Source: JANRLL01 sp033762715 (GTDB lineage Bacteria; Pseudomonadota; Alphaproteobacteria; Rickettsiales; SXRF01). From it: 64,000 nt of DNA. A program made the position numbers and the translations under genes. Positions within the stretch are counted from its first letter, which is position 1, and the number at the start of each line of letters is the position of its first letter. The DNA lies in contig JANRLL010000003.1 of assembly GCA_033762715.1 (NCBI GenBank), positions 1 to 64,000 of the forward strand, given 5' to 3'. This document shows positions 61,320 through 64,000 of this stretch, piece by piece. The notes below the pieces were generated by a model. The model was not told the DNA's origin and searched no databases. It saw only the letters and a list, made by a program, of their open reading frames with translations.

Positions 61320-62171
61320 ATGCAAACCGCACGCGCGCAACATCCTGTAATTGGCCTGTCCTGCACTAAGCAGCAAACGCCCTCTGTGTGCGCTATTAAA
61401 GAGCAAATCGCCTTAAGCCAGGCGACGCTTTCCTGCTTCACCCATTATGATAAAAGTCGCGTGGCCGAAGATATTGCTGCCATTGATGCACTGATTGTCA
61501 TGGGCAATGATTTCGATATTGATCCGCATGATTATATCCATCGCTACGATGAAGGAGATGGAAAACGCTGCGTGCATCACGCCACCAAAAGCGAACGTGC
61601 CTGTCCGGATGCAAGCGCCAGAGGACATTATGAAAATGCGATGATCAAAGCAGCCCTTGCGATGAAAATACCGCTCTTTGGCATATGCGGCGGCATGCAG
61701 CGCATCAATGTATTGTGCGGCGGCACCTTGCATCAGCATATCCCCGACCTCACCAAAACCGATATGCACGAACAGCGCGCTTTGGGCTATGAACCTACGA
61801 AACCGTTGATTCCAATGCTAATTCTGCAAGGTACTAAGCTCGATGATATCGCAAGCAGCATCAGCGTACCGTTTTTGCGCTGCGACGGTCCTGCCACCAA
61901 CAAAGTCATTACCGAAAACAGCTTGCATCACCAGGCAATCGACAAGCTCGGGTATGGGCTGATTGTCTGCAGCATTTGCGATGCTTTCCCACGCGAAGAT
62001 GGTACTTGTGATTATATGGTTAAAGCCATCGAATCCGACCCTCGCGGCCCCTACGCCGATCAATTTATTCTAGGCGTACAGTGGCATCCCGAGTTCGGCG
62101 CCAGCGAAATTGGCAGCCTGATTATAAAGCGCGTCATCCAGGAAGCCTGGAGCTTTGCCAATTTAGCTTGA
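61320..62171 (+). CDS. Class I glutamine amidotransferase, gamma-glutamyl-GABA hydrolase-like
   Basis: Family of PuuD-type hydrolases (peptidase C26). The nucleophile is C123 in PLFGICGGMQRINV, and the His and Glu are in GVQWHPEFGASE near 266. VMGNDFDIDPHDY (about 60) replaces the usual PGG-D-DP-Y loop. 283 residues is near normal, with no transmembrane span. It may degrade gamma-glutamylated amines; the substrate is inferred. It starts 34 bases after topA and is followed by a separate unit. Confidence 0.85.
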   Translation: MQTARAQHPVIGLSCTKQQTPSVCAIKEQIALSQATLSCFTHYDKSRVAEDIAAIDALIVMGNDFDIDPHDYIHRYDEGDGKRCVHHATKSERACPDASARGHYENAMIKAALAMKIPLFGICGGMQRINVLCGGTLHQHIPDLTKTDMHEQRALGYEPTKPLIPMLILQGTKLDDIASSISVPFLRCDGPATNKVITENSLHHQAIDKLGYGLIVCSICDAFPREDGTCDYMVKAIESDPRGPYADQFILGVQWHPEFGASEIGSLIIKRVIQEAWSFANLA

Positions 62172-62244
62172 TTTATTAGCAACTTATATTGTCACATTCT
62201 TGTAACTATTAACCCCGCTTGGCACGCGATATAACTGTGCCATT

Positions 62245-63933
62245 ATGGCTAACGATCAAAAACATCCGCTCAAACAGGGCATTATTATTTCCGATCTGCA
62301 TCTGTTCGGAAACATCTCCCGTTTTAAGGTGCGCGGTGCACCGGCCAAACAACTGGACGATTGGCTCAAAGATAAAGATTATTGTGTCTTAAACGGCGAT
62401 ATTTTTGAACTGCTCTACACCAGCTCAACCGACAACGCCATTGAATACGGCATACGCTGGTTAAAAAGACTGTGCGAGAAATATCCTCAGTGCGAGTTTC
62501 ACTATGTGCTGGGTAATCACGATGCTGTCGATGAGTTTATTCATCGCGTAGAAGAACTAAGCCGCAACGACACGTCGGACCCATCACACGCTATTCCCAA
62601 TCTCGTTTTTCATAAGCATCGCTTTAAAATGGGCAATATGTTGTGCGTGCATGGGGACGAATATATGCATTCAACTCCTACGAAGCGCTATGAATATTCC
62701 GTGAGTGAAGCAAAAAAATACAACAGTGCAAATTCGCTCAGTCAGAACCAGATTCAGGAACTATTTTACCCGACGGTAAAATACTATTTCCGCAATCCCG
62801 ATGCCGCGAGCAAAATCGTCTATACCGCGCTATCCAACAATCCAAAGCTCAACATCCAAGATTATGAACATGTCGTATTTGGGCATACCCATGTTCCGTT
62901 TACCAACCACTCCTATCAGGGCATTCATTTTCACAACACCGGTGGATTTACCACCTTAGCCAAACCCAACCCGGTCTTATTTGATTTTGATCCTATGACC
63001 GTGCGCACCAGCAATGTTAGAAGCCTATTTAGAGACCGGCATGAATTTACCTTTCCAACCGATAAACCGATAGATTTCACCTATCCGCCCAACACCTCAA
63101 TACCCAAACGCTTGCTAGTGATATCAGATACGCATGATTATACCACACTTTCCACTTTTACAGGAAAGATACGCCATAATTTTATCAAGCAGATCCCACA
63201 GGTAAATGCAGTTGTATTTAATGGCGATATTCACGATATTATCTGTGCCGACAATGCGGAGAAGGCTATTGAGAAAGCCGTGAAATGGTACCGTGAATTG
63301 GCACAAGCAAATCCAAAACAAGAATTTCACGTCATTCTTGGTAACCACGAAGCGGTCAAACCGTTTCTTGCCGCCATGGAAGAGGTCTGCGCTAAACAAC
63401 CCAATTTGCATTTTCACCCGCATGCACTCCAGCTGGGCGATGCATTATTTGTGCATGGCAATGAATGGATTGGCCTCACCGGCTCCACCCAAAAAGAAGA
63501 TAATGATTTCATGCCACAGCAAACCAAAAGCTTGAAAGACGCCTCCAAAACCAATTCCGGCTGGTCACGGTTTTTATACGAGGCCGGGCGCGGCTTATTT
63601 CAAGAAGCACGCGACACCTATTGCGATTTTCATATCGCTGCTCCCATTATCGACAAAATACTACGCAAATCCACACACCCTATTTTAGAAGCGCTGCATT
63701 TGGATACGACACATGTCAAACATGTGTTTTATGGCCACACCCATATCCCTTTTATCGCCTACGCGTATAACAAACGCTATTATCATAATACCGGTGCATT
63801 TATGCGCAGCGCATCTGCTGCTCCTATGATCGTAGAATTTGATCAGGGCCAGGTAGCATCGGTAAAAGCCATCGATCTGGGACAAGGGCTGCAATTTGGC
63901 TTAGATGAGCAAAAAACCCGAAGCGCGGCGTAA
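62245..63933 (+). CDS. Tandem calcineurin-like metallophosphoesterase (two domains)
   Basis: Two metallophosphatase domains in one chain. Domain 1 (about residues 12-250): ISDLHLFG, NGDIFELLY, LGNHDAV, CVHGDEYMH, VFGHTHVPF and HNTGG. Domain 2 (about 285-540): ISDTHDYT, NGDIHDII, LGNHEAV, VHGNEWIG, FYGHTHIPF and HNTGAF. Both keep the D-x-H, GD, GNH and GH-x-H metal ligands, so both may be active. The lengths and spacings match, indicating internal duplication. No signal peptide, so probably cytoplasmic. Substrate unknown (nucleotide or lipid phosphoester are options). 562 residues. Confidence 0.85.
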   Translation: MANDQKHPLKQGIIISDLHLFGNISRFKVRGAPAKQLDDWLKDKDYCVLNGDIFELLYTSSTDNAIEYGIRWLKRLCEKYPQCEFHYVLGNHDAVDEFIHRVEELSRNDTSDPSHAIPNLVFHKHRFKMGNMLCVHGDEYMHSTPTKRYEYSVSEAKKYNSANSLSQNQIQELFYPTVKYYFRNPDAASKIVYTALSNNPKLNIQDYEHVVFGHTHVPFTNHSYQGIHFHNTGGFTTLAKPNPVLFDFDPMTVRTSNVRSLFRDRHEFTFPTDKPIDFTYPPNTSIPKRLLVISDTHDYTTLSTFTGKIRHNFIKQIPQVNAVVFNGDIHDIICADNAEKAIEKAVKWYRELAQANPKQEFHVILGNHEAVKPFLAAMEEVCAKQPNLHFHPHALQLGDALFVHGNEWIGLTGSTQKEDNDFMPQQTKSLKDASKTNSGWSRFLYEAGRGLFQEARDTYCDFHIAAPIIDKILRKSTHPILEALHLDTTHVKHVFYGHTHIPFIAYAYNKRYYHNTGAFMRSASAAPMIVEFDQGQVASVKAIDLGQGLQFGLDEQKTRSAA

Positions 63934-63975
63934 CAAGAGGTTGATTTTTTGCAAAAGCTGCGACATATCTGAGCC

Positions 63976-64000
63976 ATGACCAAGGCACGTATATACCAAC
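63976..64000 (+). CDS. Start of a further gene, possibly an ETC complex I subunit-like protein (partial)
   Basis: Only eight codons remain before the edge: MTKARIYQ. The same start (ARIY-P) occurs in the alphaproteobacterial NDUFS4-like electron-transport complex I protein, but eight codons cannot settle it. No clear ribosome site is seen ahead (CTGAGCC). The gene continues outside the window. Confidence 0.3.

Overview
The window is chromosomal DNA of moderate G+C from an alphaproteobacterium. Evidence for this is the hemD–Mic60/mitofilin–hemY cluster, a HIG1-type twin-membrane protein next to an NDUFS6-like zinc-finger protein, the GatCAB amidotransferase, a single long Rsh followed by pdxJ and acpS, a Tad/Cpa pilus locus, and palindromic TTAA-N7-TTAA boxes of the CtrA type. 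The species is not identifiable from the sequence alone. The 23S rRNA gene has no 16S or tRNA genes in front of it, an arrangement known from Rickettsiales and several other lineages. No prophage, transposon, CRISPR array or tRNA gene was seen.

Layout. 1–1274: 5' part of a 23S rRNA gene (minus) with two good sigma-70 promoters of its own. 1275–4090: non-coding DNA and small monocistronic genes, two of which (2024, 3724) share a CtrA-like box and a structured leader. 4089–10064: a hypothetical protein, clpS–clpA and three unknown proteins. 10065–12903 (minus): mtgA, an ERIC-like palindrome, a trypsin-like protease and motB. 12953–14570 (minus): a tandem array of four tiny genes behind three more copies of the same promoter–leader element. 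14785–16869: a phospholipid-type methyltransferase, a creatininase-family protein and nth. 16866–23042 (minus): a 2058-residue repeat protein of unknown function. 23270–33101 (minus): nadE, etfA, etfB, a PduO-type adenosyltransferase, HIG1, zf-CHCC, a lytic transglycosylase, a membrane protein, a lipase-like lipoprotein, rlmE, ppx/gppA and rodA. 33236–44403: Tad pilus genes in two convergent operons (tadE–tadE–tadG–tadD rightward; cpaB–C–D–E–F–tadB–tadC leftward), without pilin or prepilin peptidase. 44628–50876: rsh–pdxJ–acpS, then hemD–mic60–hemY. 50878–56295 (minus): a secreted hypothetical protein, an acetyltransferase, and the gat operon with two inserted genes. 56366–64000: ruvX–plsY–dprA–topA, a class I glutamine amidotransferase, a tandem metallophosphoesterase and the start of one more gene.

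The most unusual system is the set of five promoter–leader cassettes (two near the rRNA, three in the 13.3–14.6 kb array). Each has a CtrA-like box (two perfect, three with one mismatch), a common core CTGTTTGCTT, a following hairpin whose sequence differs between copies while pairing is kept, and then a very short ORF, usually with a membrane segment. Most cassettes are closed by their own terminator. A perfect box of the same type lies upstream of the cpaB operon, so pilus assembly and these small proteins may belong to one cell-cycle or motility regulon. This is inference from sequence pattern only.
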